From Paramarasmius palmivorus (taxonomy: Eukaryota > Basidiomycota > Agaricomycetes > Agaricales > Marasmiaceae): a DNA stretch of 41,708 bases. The stretch spans positions 1 to 41,708 of the forward strand of contig JAYKXP010000268.1 of the NCBI GenBank assembly GCA_037176845.1. Direction: 5' to 3'. Shown here piece after piece: positions 31,601 to 41,708 of the stretch. The notes below the pieces were generated by a model, which searched no databases, was not told the DNA's origin, and saw only the letters and a program-made list of their open reading frames with translations. Made by a program: the position numbers and the translations under genes. The first letter of the stretch is position 1. Each line of letters begins with the position of its first letter.

Positions 31601-33577
31601 TTGGCTTCTCCAGAGGTTCTGGCTAGATTGAAGCGAGTTTCTCGTGGCATTCGTGGTCAGGTTCTGTTTTACGAAGAAGTCTACTTCGGTATAGGCAAAC
31701 TATACGGACGGTTTCTCGAAACCCCGGACGACATTTCCAGCTTTCGACTGCTGCAGTTGGAGACGGGTGCTTTGGTCTCGGGGTCCGCGGTGGTGCAGTA
31801 TCTTTCTCGCGGTCTTTTTTCCCCTTCGGATTTGGATGTCTTTGTCACGAAACAGTCTACGATTCGCATGGGCAACTTCTTCCTGGACCGCGATTACTCG
31901 TTTGAACCTCTCAAGACTGTCATGGACGGCAAGAAGCGTAGGAGTGAAGAGCAGCCTTCTAGTTTTCCATCTGCGGTCCTTGACGAGTTTATGAAGGCGA
32001 AGCCAAATACGGGAAATGTCGCTGATCGGTACGAATTCGCTAGTATTGCCGGTGTCTTCAACTTTCGTCACAAAGATGGGATGAAGGTTCAAGTGATCGC
32101 TGCTTTGGAGGAGCCCGTTGCTGTTATCTTGAGTTTTTATTCTAGTAAGTGTATGAGTGCTTTTTGCCTGAATTTTTCGTTGATCATGAACGTCAATTAT
32201 TTGGTAGCGCTGGTCCTGAACATTGTCACCGCCACTGAGGTCGTCTCTCTTTATCCGTGGACGTCTTTTGTCGAGAACAGAGCATTGTACTTCAAACATG
32301 GTTCTCGTGCAGTTGATACAGCACGTGCTAAATACGAGAGTAGGGGTTGGGCATCGGTGGATATGTTGACTGGTGTTCAGTATCTCTCGTCGGATTCCGA
32401 GCTGTCAGTGAAGCTGCGTTGGTTCGGCGATGGGCATTGTTGGATTCATTATCTGCCTCCTTTGCCTAGCCTCCCCAATGCCTTCCGCTTGACTTTCTAT
32501 CTTCGTGTCACTTCCTGGCATTTGTATTGTTGGGAGCCGAGTGTCGTTGGTTTGGCCGTGTCCAGACTGGATAGGGAGGATCTGGCTAGGCCATGCTTTG
32601 TGCATTCAGAAGCGGAGCTGGCAGTCAGAGAACATTCTTGTTTCGCGGGATTGAAGAAGACTCGTGTGGTAGTCATTAGAGATCGGTCGTTTGAAGTGGT
32701 GTCAGGAGTGCGGCCGGATGGGGTGGCTTCTGCGTCAGAGGAGAGCAGTCCAGTGGGATCATCAGCTCTTACGGTTGTGGTGGGAAGCTCCGAAGTTGGA
32801 GATACATTTGCGGATTTGGACGCTGGTCGACTTGTTGAAAACGTCGATGGTTGTACAGTGCCTGGTGGAAATGGAGTTGAAATGGAGTTGGGTGACGGTG
32901 AGGGGTCCGATACTGAGTCGTCTTTGTCTGATGTTTCGTCAGTGTGAGTCTTTCTTCGTACTGTTTTCCGCTTGTTTTTATATACCTTTACAGTGTCTCG
33001 TGGGATGGAATGGAGATTTGGCGCTATACTAGTGGCATCCATGGATGCAGTCATCTGTGTGTTGCTACCGTCTCATGTAATCTCTTAGCTGATTCCCGAT
33101 TTAGGAAGTGTGAACCACCTCATTCACCTGAAGCTGTGATATTCGACTACTTGTCTGGCTTGTACTTGCTCATGGATGAAGACCATCGCCGTGGTGTCGT
33201 GATGGAGAAACTGCGAACGGCGTTTCGAAGGGCAAGGCATTGTTGCCCTCCGGATGTGACTGGCATCTCTGTTCCTTCCGCGTTTCCCGTAGCGGCGATC
33301 CTTCGGTGTCTTACTGATGTTGCGTGGTCTGGTCTGTGGGAAAAGGAAGAGGTGGATGTAAGTGTGGTGTGTGTTTTTCGCTTGTCTCCGTACTGATGAT
33401 GTTTAGTTTGAGGTGGCGTTTACATATGACTCTTCGGCACAGTCTGTGTGCACGTCGTGTGTTTTTCGTATACCGTCTGAGCATGCAGATGCAGTTAGGG
33501 ACGACATTGTTGATTGGGTTTTTTGGGCGGATGATTGGAAAGCGTCTGGATTGGATGTTAGTGTGGAAGCAGTTTAG
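31601..33577 (+). CDS. Gene A: nucleotidyltransferase-like protein, tandem paralog 1
   Basis: Model join(31601..32144,32208..32943,32994..33357,33407..33577), about 604 aa; all three introns (49-63 nt) keep frame. The N-terminus has the pol-beta-type nucleotidyltransferase signature: GS at residues 61-62 (LVSGSAVVQYLS) and DLD at 77-79 (PSDLDVFV). The expected third acidic strand is MKVQVIA, with Gln164 instead of Asp/Glu. It continues with YSTLVLNIVTATEV, as in the large Agaricomycete family I recall with 'SGSAxxxxL..DLDxxV..TLVMN'. An acidic Ser-rich linker (about 385-426) precedes a second domain (AVIFDYLSGLYLLMDEDHRR; exon 4 FEVAFTYDSS..). The start is uncertain: where gene B has ATG, this gene has TTG at 31601, and no upstream ATG splices in frame. 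Catalysis doubtful; target unknown. Confidence 0.7.
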
Positions 33578-33922
33578 TAGGTCGTTTAGGTGGATGCGAG
33601 CATGGACCTTGTTTCGTTGAGTAACGTGTGCCGAGCAGTTTTCTTGTTACTTTCTTGATAGCTCAATAAACATGCGGTCGAGTCATACTCTAATTGACAG
33701 GGTGCGCGTGTGGACATGGTCGGCAAGGATGCGGTTGTGGTTTAAAAGCTTTGATCTCTTTGGGTTTCTTCTTTTACATCCGAATCTGCCCTCGAAAATG
33801 GATCCTTTGGCTACGTTGTGAGTTATCTTTTAAATTTCTTTTTCATTTTGGCAGACTGCGTATGTGACTGGTTTTGATCCTTTGGTAGGCTACATGTTAC
33901 AGAAACGTCCCTGTTCGACGTT
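33578..33922. other. Intergenic spacer between genes A and B
   Basis: 345 nt separate the stop of gene A from the ATG of gene B on the same strand. It must hold the terminator of A and promoter of B. A CAATAAA-like stretch near 33663 could be a poly(A) signal (AATAAA at 33664-33669). Nothing else seen. Confidence 0.45.
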
Positions 33923-35770
33923 ATGTCTCCCGTCGACTTGGCCAAGCTCAAGTCTCTCTCGCGCACCATCCGTCAGCTCGAGCTTCGATACGAGGGAACC
34001 GTATTCAGTTTGCATCGGTTGTATGGGAGGTTCTTCGATGGTGTCGCGGAAATAGAGTCTTTTCGAGCTGTGCTTTCTCAGACAGAAGGGCTTGTATCCG
34101 GGTCGGCAGTCGTCCAGTTTTTGTCCAGGACGCGTTTCGGTCCATCTGATCTCGATGTCTTCGTCCATCTGCGCCATGTCGTCCGTTTGGGTCGGTTCTT
34201 GATGGACGTCGGGTATTCGTATGTTCCTTTGGCCACGGTCATGGTTAGCGGGGTGAAGCTCAGCGAAGAGCAGCATGCTGATTTTGAAACAGCCGTTAGG
34301 CTGGAATCGCTGAAATGCACTCCGAATACCGGTACAGTGGCGGATAGATATGAGTTCATGACAATTGCAGGCGTGTTCAATTTCGTGAATGAGGCTCGCA
34401 CGAAAGTGCAGTTGGTGGCCGCTAGGACCGAGCCCGTCGAGGTTATTATGGGGTTCTATTCAAGTGAGGACTTCGTTGGATTGCTTGTTGTTTGTTTTGC
34501 TGAATTGTGTATTACTGGGCAGCACTTGTTATGAATGTGGCGACTGCCACAGAGGTCATATTGCTCTACCCACGAGCGTCCTTTGTTTCTTATCGTGCGT
34601 TATACTTGAAGCAAGGTACCCGAACTGTGGATCTGGGTCGTCAGAAGTACGAAGCTCGAGGATGGGAATCTTACGATGATATTTCCGCGGAAGTATTTCT
34701 TCACCCGTGGTCTGAGATTTCTGGAAATACGCGATGGGTTGGTGATCGTCATTGTTGGATTGTCAGGCTGCCTTCTTTGCCTGGGCTTCCTAATGCAGGT
34801 GTTCTTCATTGGGCGTTGTGGGCTGCTTCCTGGCAGCTCACTTCTGCATTCCAGTCGACGCTACTGTTGAAGAATAGAATGGACAATCCTTTGCTGCAGA
34901 AGTCGTTTGTCACGACCTGGAATGCAATGTTGTCCGTTTGGCACCATCCTTGCTTCAGCTGCATGGAAGAGAGGTCCGTCTTGACGCGTCGAGGTTTGCC
35001 TTTGGACGCCGTAGGCATGACCTCTGTGTCCGCTGATAAGCTGGCTATTGCTGTGGAGATGATGACGACGGTTCTTAATGCCGAACCTAGGGAAGGACGA
35101 TTCAGGTATGGATATCTCGCTTGTGGTGAAATAGATATTGATCTTTGGTGAAGTGAGGTATTCGGTCAGGGTGACCTGGATGCCTCTTACATGGTATTGG
35201 GCTACGTGGCAGCACGACGCGGGTGTTTTCATAGGTGCGTGTGGTTTCCCTCGATACATCTTTTCGTCGTGTGGAATTAGGATGCTCATTCTTTTGCAGG
35301 TTGTGGCTGCCTCCTTCGAAGTTGGATGCCGTAGTCGTTGACTTTTTGCTTGGACTATATCCCTTGCTCGTTGAGGAGTACTGCAGCAGCTGGCCTATGG
35401 TAAAGCTCAGAAATGGTTTCGCGGGCTTGAAAGCGTTTAGGGCTAGCCAGGACCCTTCTTTGTGGTATCCTACCGGACATGTTGTCACTATGCTCCTTCA
35501 ATGTCTGGAAGATATTGATGTGACTGGTCTTTGTGAAGATGTCGACGTAAGTGTTTGTTCTCTTCGTTCTGTGAGCGGTTTGATTGACATTAAGGGTAGA
35601 TCGCTATTCAATTTGGCGTGGATAGTGAACGAAAGCTTATCACTACTACGTGTGACATTGTTCTTAGCGCGGAGAGGTTGGGGGGGATCCTGAAGGAGAT
35701 TACTGCGTGGACTTGGTGCGAGGATTACATGGATCAGGCGGGGCTTGTTGTAAGGTTGTCTAGCAATTGA
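33923..35770 (+). CDS. Gene B: nucleotidyltransferase-like protein, tandem paralog 2
   Basis: Model join(33923..34463,34523..35105,35170..35238,35300..35546,35600..35770), 536 aa. The start ATG opens MSPVDLAKLKSLSRTIRQLE, colinear with gene A. Signature residues: GS at 60-61, DLD at 76-78, and Gln163 in KVQLVA where a third acid is expected. YSTLVMNVATATEV crosses the first intron at the same phase as in A. The second domain matches A (KLDAVVVDFLLGLYPLLVEE), and the last coding exon is 171 nt in both genes (IAIQFGVDSERKLI..). The acidic linker of A is much shorter here. The 35238/35239 donor (GTGTGG) is chosen because it alone keeps frame; this junction is the weakest. Cytosolic or nuclear by default: no signal peptide or membrane segment. 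Confidence 0.7.
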
Positions 35771-35857
35771 TTGTAGGAACGTGATAGGTCGAATATATGA
35801 CATATGTGGGAATTTGTGATGACACTCCGGTTCTTCGGATCGTTTTCCATGACTCAG

Positions 35858-36205
35858 TTGCTTCTCTACTTTCCCCCTCGTTCTGAAAAACTTGATCGAG
35901 GTCTGCTCTACTGCATATGTGGTTTTCTTCAAGCGTGTTTTCTGGGTAATCGACGACAGGATCTTGATATATGTTCAATGTTTACCCTCTGTTATTCGGG
36001 AGTTAGGTGCATTACGAAAGGTGCGTTGCTCGTGCCTCAGTCGGTATACTTTAACTGAAAGGATTGTGTGCTCTGGTTACAGCATTACTGGTTGTTGTTG
36101 TCCATGGATACTACGTGCGGAACAGATCACGATGGTTTTCTATTGGACCATCTGCTTTGCTCGGATTCTTGCCTGTTCTCGCTGCGAAAGGATGGAGCAT
36201 ATTGA
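35858..36205 (+). CDS. Possible exons of an unrecognised gene
   Basis: Exon a (35858-36020, preceded by a CAG acceptor) encodes FPLVLKNLIEVC, FFKRVFWVIDDRILIYVQ and LPSVIRELGALRK. A 62-nt GTGCGT..CAG intron (36021-36082) joins in frame to exon b (36083-36205), HYWLLLSMDTTCG..DHDGFLLDHLL.., ending in TGA. The composition looks coding and the splice keeps frame, but no upstream exon or start was found. It lies between genes B and C on the same strand; it might be an alternative 3' end of B or a fragment of a third gene. Confidence 0.3.
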
Positions 36206-36363
36206 CGATACCTTTAGGGTGAAGGTTTAGTGCCATTACGGTTGGAAAGTCTACAAAAGGAGGTGTGGTTTGTGGTGCCCACTCAGAGTTCTTGGTATTC
36301 GTTTCCTTCAGTGCGTGTTTGTTTTTTTTCGTACTTTCTCTGGTTAACACTTTTGCCTTGTAG

Positions 36364-38325
36364 ATGGATCGTGTCGCTATCGAACATTTGAAAGCTATGG
36401 CGAGGTCATCGGATCCAAATGTGCTCGGGCACGTTCATGGCGTCTTTGTTCTTCCGTTCCCTATCTCTGCCGATCCGGATGTCGTTGTTGAGACTCGGTG
36501 CACTCGGGCAGTCGAGGCTTTCGAGTTGTACTCGCTCTATCTGCTACCTCGTGACACTGGGGAGTGTCCAGCGTCTATTCTTCTCCCTGGGTTGGATGCG
36601 AAGGGCACTTGGGATCTGATTTGGCGCTGGTTTGTGGTGTTGGAGTTGTGGAGCCCGTCTTTGGGCGGAGCAGAAGCTAGTCCTCCCCTTATGCGTTCCA
36701 GATCTTGGTACGATCGCATGTTGCGCGGAATATTCGGTTTCGTGTACGCGTTGGTCCAACACCACCCTTTCACGCCGCTCTCACGCCTTCTCGTGGAATC
36801 CGAGCTTCTGGTTCGTTTTTCTCTTCGATCGGTGTTTGGGTCGCTCTCCATAGAGGGGTCTGTGTTGCTCCCGATCGCAGTGGTTGTTATTCATCCGACT
36901 TGGAAGGTGGACGTTTTTGAAAGAGGGAGGAACGAGGAGTTAGTAGGATTGCTACTCAGGAGTCGCGGACAAATCGATTTCGTGGCTGCGGCGGTAACCA
37001 AGTTCGTGGGGGTCGTTTATCGAGGCAGCGTTTTGGACAACGTGGCGGAGCTGTACACTCTTGGAGTCGCATTGATGCATCTTTATTCGGTGTCGTTTAC
37101 GAGAGTCCTACTCGTGCGGACGACTCGGTGCATAACTGCTTGTTTGCGTACTGTTTTGCGGGAGGTGAAGATTGAAGCTCGCAGTGGTCATAAGACTCGC
37201 TTGTGCATGGATACGGATGCAATTGGCAGGCTGCTTTTGTTGTGTATGCGTTTCCTTGTTTTGGTTGCTCGTAGGGATGGGAGTGCTGGTTGGATGTTGG
37301 ACGCATTAGAGGCCGGGCTGTTCCAGGTGTTTAAGGACTTGCACGTATTCTTGGAGACGGAGCGTTTTCGTGGGGACTTTGTACCGATAATCGTGCACGA
37401 GCCTCGTTTGGTGTGGGAATGTCGTGCTTTGTTGGCCGCACTAGTTCCTCATCTGTTGACGCCTGCTGCCTTGCGGATTTCGACTAAGGCCGCGAAGAAA
37501 ATCACCCGGATTGACGTGGCTATTGCTGATATTTGGGAAGAGTGGGCCGAGATCGTTACTTCTGTTCGGGAGGAGTACATCGAGTACGCACGAATGCCAT
37601 ACAAACATGCCTCTCGCAGGACCTGTGGAGCTACTGAGGTTCGTGTAACAATTTTGTTATATTGTGGTCGCAGTCGCTGATTTCGGTTTTCAGTGTAAAG
37701 GACTTCGAGTTAGTGATAGTCACAATAGGGATGTGTGTATCCTGCTTCCTTTTCGTTCTATATGACTGGCTGACTCGATTTTCATTTGTCGTCCACTTCT
37801 GTTTTGCAGGATCCGTATAAAGTTTGCAGTGGCTGTTTACAAGTGGCGTATTGTTCTAAGCAATGTCAGGTGCAGGATTGGAAGGAAAAGCATGGGGTAC
37901 TCTGTCGTCGATCCCAGGCTGGACGTAAAAGTATGTCTTTGGGTTTGCTTGTTGTACCTTCGTTTCGCTGACATCTATGGCCTTGTATAGCCGGAATCCA
38001 GTCTTCAGTGTTTTGTGATAGGGGTTTTGTTCGCTTTTTTGTCACCGATCTCCTAGCCAGCAGACAGGAGGATTTGACTAGTTTGCGTGCTACCTTGAGG
38101 GAGGACCAATGCATCGTGTTGGACTTCTGCGATTCCTTGGATTTGCTAGTAGCTATCCCTCAGGTTGATCTACCCACCGACGCGCACTATTTCTGTCCCT
38201 CCGCCCCGCCTGGGTACGATACAAAGGATCTCGTTGTGGTGCTTTGTAGGAAGCAGAGTCTGGTTGTCTGGACTTGGCACCGTGTTGTGGCTTCTTCAGT
38301 GGACCAAACGAATCCCAGCTTGTAA
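36364..38325 (+). CDS. Gene C: MYND-type zinc-finger protein
   Basis: Model join(36364..37638,37694..37732,37810..37930,37991..38325), 589 aa; introns of 55, 77 and 60 nt all keep frame. The first 420 residues are alpha-helical in character (MDRVAIEHLKAMARSSDPN..) as in the fungal family of long proteins with a C-terminal-half MYND finger. The MYND ligands are C421 and C426 (RTCGATE|CKG, across the first intron), C444 and C447 (KVCSGC), C453 and C457 (YCSKQC), and H466 and C470 (KEKHGVLC). The 13-codon microexon 37694-37732 supplies the second Cys. The tail has GFVRFFVTDLLASRQEDL. MYND fingers bind Pro-rich peptides in partner proteins; the partner here is unknown. A TTGTAG acceptor-like sequence abuts the ATG, so a 5' UTR intron or upstream exon is possible. 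Confidence 0.75.
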
Positions 38326-39351
38326 CTTTGGTTTCTCGTAGAGACAATATTTGTATTAAGATTGCGTACTGTTTTCGTTCAAATTGTTTGAAATCGGGGT
38401 GTGGGTTTGGAGCCAACAATCAGCTATCAAGATACTTTGATTTGGATGTACTTTTCTATCTTAGGTAAGGAGATTTGTTCGAACAAACTACTGTTAGTTT
38501 CCACGGACGTCCTGTTTTGCAACAAGCCTTATTACAACTCCTGCCTCCAACATGTGATCTTGAGACCATACGGATACTCTTGCAAGGTAGCCCTCAATTC
38601 TTTCCATCTCTGCAGCGGGAACTTCGATGATGCAGGTAGTTGTTATCTTGTTGGTGAAAGTTCCGATAGTGAAGTCGAGCGTGTACTGTAACCAGTTCTA
38701 TGTCAGTGTGAAATGGTGATGAAGTAAAGGGCCCAAACGTACCTTGACTGAGGAACCGCTTCTTCCGCTTCTCAGCCGATCCTACTGGAACTTTGCAAAG
38801 TCCCTCACTTCTTCAGTGACAGGTACATTGCAAAGTCCCAGCCAACATTAGAGAGCGCTCTGGGAGGCCCAAAACTCGTTACCACACCAATTTTGACCCC
38901 CAAGGACCTTCTAAAAGAGGTTAACTATTTCCTGATATAGTCCCGGCACCTCAGGAATGAGTATTTGCCCAATTATTTTAACTTAACACTGTTTTCGTGC
39001 CTTTTGGGCCCTATCTCAATATCCTGTTGTCACACTTGGTCACACCATCCCGTGTAAGTGTCAATAAATCCACATTCAAAAACTCTATTTTCATCAAAGA
39101 ACGTCCCGACATAAAATCCAATACATCCGCTACTGAACCACACCAGATACAGATTGCATACAGGTCATAATCCTAGGCACTAACCGAATCCCTAAGCAGA
39201 GGAACGCACACAGCGGCGTTTCGACGATTCTAGCATGATCCCCCACCGTTCACAGTCTTGCGTTTGGGCCCGCCTGATCCACCGGTTCATCAAGGCCATG
39301 GTGAAGGCTGTGTTCCAACGTTAGCCGCTATAGTCAAAGGACAGTTCCAAC
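38326..39351. other. Gene-poor 3' flank, one exon-like fragment
   Basis: Past the end of gene C only the fragment at 38472-38630 looks coding. The element TTGCAAAGTCCC occurs twice 36 nt apart (near 38794 and 38830). The rest, A/T-richer than the genes, has no open frame of note. Confidence 0.4.
38472..38630 (+). other. Exon-like fragment of an unrecognised protein
   Basis: A 52-codon stretch ending in TGA reads DLFEQTTVSFHGRPVLQQAL, continues with a QLLPPTCDLETIRILLQG part and ends FFPSLQRELR. It looks like genuine protein, with amphipathic Leu spacing, and AG acceptors (38464, 38469) lie just upstream, after an in-frame TAA. No partner exon was identified. It may be a terminal exon left by rearrangement. 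Confidence 0.3.
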
Positions 39352-41110
39352 TCACAGTTCATTGACCAGGCGATCTATCACCCAATAGACCGACCTAACT
39401 CCCTCTTCCCACATACCCAGTGCATCCTCATGACCGCCCGCATCGTGCCACCAACGAAGAACGACCAAGAACAGGACAATACCATGGTCTCCTCGTAGGT
39501 GCATTTCCGAGAGGTCGGCAGATTCATCTGGAATGATGAACCCATTGTGGTTCAAAGCCTGCTTCTGGAAAAGCCGACGCCCACCATGTCCACCATTGAA
39601 CACGTAGCAGTTCTAGTTTGGCCAATCCCGTGCTCCCCAATTCCGGCTACGAGATCGACCTCCCTGTTCCATTGTTCAATGCACCCAGGTCGAGTTAATT
39701 TCGGCGCTTTCTGTGGGGGAGGGAAATTTATGAGAAGCAATATCCTATCACATGCGTCCTTTACATACCTTGTCCGGATAACCAGGCACTTTCTCCCACA
39801 ACTCCTGCAGATCTGCCCACCGAAATACGAGAGACTTCCAAATCTGTGGGCGAGCAGGCCCTGAATACTTCGCCGGTGAAGCCAGTAGGTAGTCGACAAA
39901 CCACTGAATAGTGGGGCTATCGTGTTCTCAGCGGTTCATATCCATAGCCAACCGGGATGCTAATAGAAGCATACACCCTGATGACGTGTCTTCACATCGT
40001 GAGCTCGAATAGAGTCGATTACTTCTTGCTCGTCCTGTACAGCTGGACCTTCATGAGGACGTGGGCTCGCGGTGGAATGGCGGTGCGCTGATGTAAGAAA
40101 AAAAGAGAGGGACTCGGTATCACTGAGAATAGCAGGGGGAGCGGAGTATCAGCATCAGCCAGATTCGATGTTGAGAGAGAAACGACGGCGTCGTTAGGAA
40201 CGGCTGGGTGCAGCTATGAGCCTCAGTCGGATCAGGTGTGGAGTCGAGGCTCAGCCGGATCTGCCATAATTGAAGGTACGCGACCATCTTCTATAGGAGT
40301 CATGGCTTCATCCATTGCCTCTGGATCCTCCTCTGGTGGCTATCAAGCAAGAAATTAGTCTAGTCATACGAGACTAACAACATTTTGTACTACACCGAAG
40401 CCATGGATGGTCTGCGCCCAAGTGATCCTCTTGCCTCTGCATGACCACATATTCAGTCAACCGTGAACGTAAGCAACCCAAACAGTCTGGCTTTGGATCT
40501 CTCTTGTGTGAGACTCGACCACCAAGTCTGGTAAGCGTCGCCGTTAGTCACGTAGTAGAGTCATCCGATGAAGAACAGTTCGCTACCATTCTGGAATTCG
40601 ACTAGCCGTGCCGGTGAGATCCAGACTCTGCGTAAATCTCAACATTCGAACCGTTTATCTGCCCCCCTGTACTAACTGTTAGTCCACATCAAATATGATG
40701 CCGAAGACTGATATTGTCACCGTCTGATGTCGATCTCTTTACTCATACGACTTGTAACCGCCGGGTACCGAGTGTCGAAGCCTCACGTGCCTTGGACCTT
40801 CGGATTTCTTTGGGCTGTGACCCCGCGCTTCAAAATGTTTTCTCGAAAATGCCGGTCCTATTAGCCACGACGCCAGCATCTGCTTGGTCCTAGCAGATTT
40901 TCTCCGTCTGCTGCGCCAGTGTATGAATCCCTCCGTGTACAGGTAGGCTGACGAGCACGAGTTTCTACCCGTTTCCTCCTCCCATAGCGCTGGTCGCTTT
41001 GCCCGACTCATTCCCATATGCAGTCGTCATCTCCTCCAACCAACTCCTAAAGTCCTGCTGAACCAAGTGATCAACACCCATCATCAGGTCATCAACGTCG
41101 ATATCACTTG
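39352..41110 (-). pseudogene. Decayed Agaricomycete repeat-associated hypothetical gene
   Basis: Read on the minus strand, coding blocks lie in order but in changing frames: IASDIDVDDLMMGVDHLVQQ near 41100-41050, EEDPEAMDEAMTPIEDGRVP near 40330-40280, EQEVIDSIRAHDVKTRHQGV near 40040-39980, then WFVDYLLASPAKYSGPARPQ and IWKSLVFRWADLQELWEKVP up to a 58-nt GTATGT..CAG intron (39711-39768), KAPKLTRPGCIEQW after it, VQWWTWWASAFPEAGFEPQW, and finally GDHGIVLFLVVLRWWHDAGG with EEGVRSVYWVIDRL before the stop at 39352. I recall an Agaricomycete family with this order (KLTRPxxIxxW, WWxxxxP, a GxxxxLxxLxWW strand and a final W.VI block), multicopy and often near transposons. At least four frame changes make it non-functional. 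Confidence 0.55.
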
Positions 41111-41708
41111 CTATTCGCTTCCCCTTATGCCCTTTATCGAAACGAAGTTTCCTAGAGTGAGCGGAACCCTGGCAAGATGTTCGGACTATAGGTTCTCCGG
41201 AATTGATTTCTGTGCGTCAGCTCTAGCGCAATGTAGGTTCACATTTCGAATCTCCCGGTGCATTTTCCCGAGGAATTACAGTCGTCCTTTGAAAGACCTT
41301 TGGAGACCTGGTCATGTCGTGAATAAAGCGAAGGCCAGCGATAAAAGAACTACTATGAACGGTCTGAACATGTTTCGGTGTTGACACTGGGTTATCTTAG
41401 GTGTATCCTGAGGTGAAGGCTTAACCTAACTGACATCAGCACAACTTTCACCACCCCAACAAAGAAAAGCACACAGCACGTACCGATATCGAATAGGATC
41501 ATTTTCCATCCATTATCCTCGCACTAGCCAAGACCACTATCGATAACCCGTTTGACGATGAAGGGTATCAATGATTGTTTGAATGATCCTCCCCACACTG
41601 CGCCGTGTCCTGTTGCAAGTAACGTCCACCCTTCGAGCGATCACAGGGTGAATGTAGCACATTGCTACCGTGAATATTGAACGCCTTACTCCTTCTAACC
41701 CACCTTAG
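41111..41708. other. Right edge, no gene recognised
   Basis: Short open frames only (for example plus 41067-41384), without recognisable products. The 5' part of the decayed gene at 39352-41110 may extend into it. Confidence 0.35.

Noticed and set aside
32497..33054. 185-codon Ser/Thr/Pro-rich minus-strand open frame
   Set aside because: Antisense to the acidic linker and following domain of gene A, whose frame is supported by the paralog and by splice phases.
40739..41017. 92-codon minus-strand open frame
   Set aside because: Overlaps the decayed gene in another frame, and the alternative frame (DVDDLMMGVDHLVQQDF) looks more protein-like.

Overview
The window reads as nuclear DNA of a mushroom-forming basidiomycete (Agaricomycetes). 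Introns are short (about 49-65 nt) with GT..AG ends. Two recognisable families, the DUF6535 membrane domain and the 'SGSAxxxxL...DLDxxV' nucleotidyltransferase-like family, are known to me mainly from such fungi. There is no operon structure and no prokaryotic, CRISPR, rRNA or tRNA signal. All names come from recognising motifs by eye; no search was run.

Layout. (1) 1-2456, minus: a frameshifted, low-complexity Pro/Ser-rich gene that runs off the left edge, followed by about 2.7 kb without a recognisable gene. (2) 5152-29640: an expanded, rearranged cluster of the DUF6535 family, all on the minus strand. It holds two large, apparently intact paralogs (Z1, 5152-9453; Z2, 20674-24623) in which the DUF6535 membrane module is joined to a PPxY motif, an array of WW domains (three in Z1, four in Z2) and an acidic Ser/Thr-rich tail. 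Between and after them lie three short, damaged DUF6535 copies (X1, X2, X3) in larger repeated segments. A second segment (Y1, Y2) follows X1 and X2. A 773-bp terminal-inverted-repeat element sits exactly at the X2/Y2 junction, while the X1/Y1 junction is the empty site. (3) 29948-30990, minus: an F-box/LRR-like gene with a frameshift. (4) 31601-38325, plus: two tandem paralogs with a nucleotidyltransferase-like N-terminal motif (genes A and B), then a MYND zinc-finger gene (gene C) whose zinc-ligand region is split by a 39-nt microexon. (5) 38326-41708: gene-poor, with a decayed minus-strand gene of an Agaricomycete repeat-associated family and scattered exon-like fragments.

The most interesting object is the DUF6535-PPxY-WW architecture. 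A membrane-anchored protein carries both a WW ligand motif (PPDY) and several WW domains, so self- or homotypic binding is conceivable. In Z2, three of the four WW domains have lost the usual ligand-contacting His, whereas all three of Z1 keep it. The Z1 tail has also grown by tandem duplication of an exon together with its intron. Biological role is unknown; everything beyond domain recognition is inference.
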